From: Ectobacillus ponti | Lineage (GTDB): Bacteria; Bacillota; Bacilli; Bacillales; Bacillaceae_G | DNA length: 64,000 bases | NCBI RefSeq assembly: GCF_024294785.1 | Contig: NZ_JANCLT010000002.1 | Coordinates: forward strand, 124,001-188,000 | Reading direction: 5' to 3' | Shown: positions 62,526-64,000 of the stretch, one piece after another | Layout of the letters: the number at the start of each line of letters is the position of its first letter | How positions within the stretch are numbered: the stretch's first letter is position 1 | Program-made: the position numbers and the translations under genes | Notes under the pieces: generated by a model | The model's database searches: none | Seen by the model: only the letters and a program-made list of their open reading frames with translations | Told to the model about the DNA's origin: nothing

Positions 62526-63581
62526 CTATTCACGCACAAGCCGGCTGGCCACCGCCTCGTAAAACGCCTGCCCGTCATCCGGGCGCACATGCGCTTTCGT
62601 CACCTGTTTGCTGAACCCGTACAGCATGTGCACCCGCTGCGGCTCATGGAATTCAATCTCAAACAGCGGCTTTTCCTTCATGAAGTCAGCCAGCACGCCG
62701 TCAAACACATGCTTCTCTTCCTCACGGGACAGCTTCTCCGGCCCCTCATAAGAGTGAATGCTCTTGATGGCTGTAAATGGAATCGCGAGGCGCTTCATGA
62801 CACCTGCCTGCAGGTACAGCATACGATCCGTCACCATGAACGGAGCAAGCCGGATGGCCTGGATTTCCGCCAAGAACAGGAGAATGGTATAGGCATTCAG
62901 GAAGAGCGCCACATAGGAAGCAATCGGGCTCCAGCCATGCAGCAGGACGTGCAGGCCGATGGATTCAATGAGCATCGCATGAATGAGCATCACATACAGG
63001 GCGATGCCGCCTGTTTTTTTATGATAGGTGAAGGCAAGCACCTGGCTTGGTGTTTTGTTGCGCCAGGAAAAGAGACTGTAGTAATAAATCGCAAGCTCCG
63101 TGGCATAGATGGCGGTCGTGCGGGACTGCGGGAAATAGGCGGCCAGCGCCTGCTCCAGGCGGTACGGAAAAGCAGGAATGTCAGCTTGGCTTTGGCGGAA
63201 ATGGCGGATGAAAGCCGGCACCTTCGTCAGCAGCTGATACAGAATATACAGCTCCAGCAGCACAAACGCGCCTTCTCCGGCAAACAGAATATATCTCACA
63301 AAGGAATAGGCTTCCAGATGCTGCTTCGGAATGATAAAAGTGGCGGCTGCGTATCCGGCCAAAGCGGCCAGCACCACATATTTCACAGGATAGCGGTTGC
63401 GGATGATGAAGAAATAGGCAAGCAACGGCACCACAATGATGCAGTCAAACAGCGAAGCGAGGCCGATGGAGCTTGGCAGCGGCTGCATGGCATCCAGGCG
63501 GTACAAAAGGGTGTTGGATGTGAAAATGAGTGAAGTGAGGAGCAGGAAGAGAAGAGCTTTTCGTTTCGGAATGGCTGTCAC
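62526..63581 (-). CDS. Polytopic membrane protein of unknown function
   Basis: A 351-residue protein with about seven hydrophobic segments in the first 250 residues and a soluble C-terminal domain of 90 residues (TAIKSIHSYEGPEKLSREEE and on) that looks like a PH/YcxB-type module. Related Bacillus proteins were long labelled beta-carotene monooxygenase without support; I see no iron-binding His pattern of that enzyme. The GTG start has AAAGGGGG. A TATAAT lies upstream. Confidence 0.7.
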   Translation of the reverse strand: MTAIPKRKALLFLLLTSLIFTSNTLLYRLDAMQPLPSSIGLASLFDCIIVVPLLAYFFIIRNRYPVKYVVLAALAGYAAATFIIPKQHLEAYSFVRYILFAGEGAFVLLELYILYQLLTKVPAFIRHFRQSQADIPAFPYRLEQALAAYFPQSRTTAIYATELAIYYYSLFSWRNKTPSQVLAFTYHKKTGGIALYVMLIHAMLIESIGLHVLLHGWSPIASYVALFLNAYTILLFLAEIQAIRLAPFMVTDRMLYLQAGVMKRLAIPFTAIKSIHSYEGPEKLSREEEKHVFDGVLADFMKEKPLFEIEFHEPQRVHMLYGFSKQVTKAHVRPDDGQAFYEAVASRLVRE

Positions 63582-63635
63582 AGCGATTCCCCCTTTTAGT
63601 AGTATTTACACTTCTATTATAAGGGAAAATCAGGG

Positions 63636-63667
63636 AAAAATCAGCCGGACAGCGGTTAATCCGGCTG
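63636..63667. terminator. Bidirectional terminator
   Basis: CAGCCGGA and TCCGGCTG pair over 8 bp, with T7 after it on plus and ATTTTT on minus. The stop of the last gene lies in the loop. Confidence 0.7.
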
Positions 63668-64000
63668 CTTTTTTTGCCTGGCTGCTTGATGAAATACTTT
63701 CACAATGACGATGGCAAGGGCAATGTCCAGCAGGTAAAAACCAAACAGCTTGAAGTAATTCATGTCCGCACTCATCCAAAATAGGCCGGACAGCCTGAGG
63801 ATGGGCTTGAGCAGGAAAGAGAAGGCAATGGTGCCCGCAAGTGACCACATATAAAAGCGGGCCGGCTTGTGGAAGGTATACTGATAAATCAGCATGAACG
63901 CCACCGGAATGAGAGAAGAGTCCAGCACCAGGCTGGCCACCACCTTGGGCGCAATCATATACGGATAGCCCCAAAGCCCCTCCTTCACCCCATAAGCATC
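63656..64000 (-). CDS. CBO0543-family membrane protein (partial)
   Basis: The frame is open to the window edge, so the N-terminus is missing; 115 codons are seen. Four hydrophobic segments and the pattern EGLWGYPYMIAPKVVASLVLDSSLIPVAFMLIYQY match the CBO0543 family of unknown function, whose members are about 160-180 residues. The GTG near 63988 is internal. Confidence 0.75.
   Translation of the reverse strand, partial: DAYGVKEGLWGYPYMIAPKVVASLVLDSSLIPVAFMLIYQYTFHKPARFYMWSLAGTIAFSFLLKPILRLSGLFWMSADMNYFKLFGFYLLDIALAIVIVKVFHQAARQKKQPD

Noticed and set aside
62526-63581. Beta-carotene 15,15'-monooxygenase
   Set aside because: A common database label for related Bacillus proteins, but the pattern of iron-binding His residues is absent and the protein is polytopic with a PH-like tail.

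Overview
The window is chromosomal DNA of a Bacillus-like member of the Bacillales. By eye it is richer in GC than B. subtilis. The evidence for the lineage is strong AGGAGG-type ribosome binding sites with frequent GTG and TTG starts, intrinsic terminators after most genes, and recognisable Bacillus gene sets: a yknWXYZ-type exporter operon, ansR-ansA, a YybG-like protein, maa, YitT, LCP and YetF proteins. No rRNA, tRNA, phage, insertion sequence or CRISPR array was seen.

Layout. 1-10 kb: LCP wall enzyme, ArsR regulators, yknXYZW-type exporter, TauE/SafE exporter, DNA polymerase IV, EF-G-binding protein, MgtC. 10-12 kb: a magnesium locus whose corA leader carries an M-box riboswitch, two tandem 126-bp structured repeats and a 35-codon upstream ORF beginning MDPD. 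13.5-18 kb: L-rhamnose genes (rhaD, a DeoR regulator, rhaA, rhaB). 18-22.6 kb: HAD phosphatase, two regulators, small enzymes. 22.6-34.8 kb: a sugar catabolic cluster (ABC importer, cytoplasmic DUF5060/DUF5605 glycosidase, FGGY kinase, two-subunit transketolase, FucI-like isomerase, LacI regulator, ROK kinase) that resembles the non-oxidative apiose scheme. 35-37.7 kb: RpiR regulator and a GH1 6-phospho-beta-glucosidase. 37.8-39 kb: a PspA membrane-stress pair. 40-49.3 kb: rhamnose ABC importer (rhaT, P, Q, S), mutarotase rhaM, and a binding-protein/YesM/YesN three-component sensor system. 49.4-52.7 kb: ansR-ansA, YitT, C39 peptidase. 52.8-56.4 kb: FucI/AraA-like isomerase and bifunctional RhaEW. 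56.6-64 kb: a DUF3817-MFS fusion, YetF, an S66 peptidase, GNAT and membrane proteins.

How the parts fit. Three separated blocks make a full L-rhamnose route: sensing, ABC import, mutarotation, isomerisation, phosphorylation, then aldol cleavage by two unrelated aldolases (RhaD and RhaEW). The 22.6-34.8 kb cluster is the most self-contained candidate for an undescribed sugar pathway.

The most unusual structural signal is a set of short arrays with an almost exact 21-bp period, found at six loci and each lying directly 3' of a gene, usually between the stop codon and the terminator. Two of them, 38 kb apart, share the same 3+4 unit layout. The magnesium leader with its MDPD upstream ORF is the second regulatory highlight. 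Calls rest on reading the sequence and on family knowledge; no database search was run.
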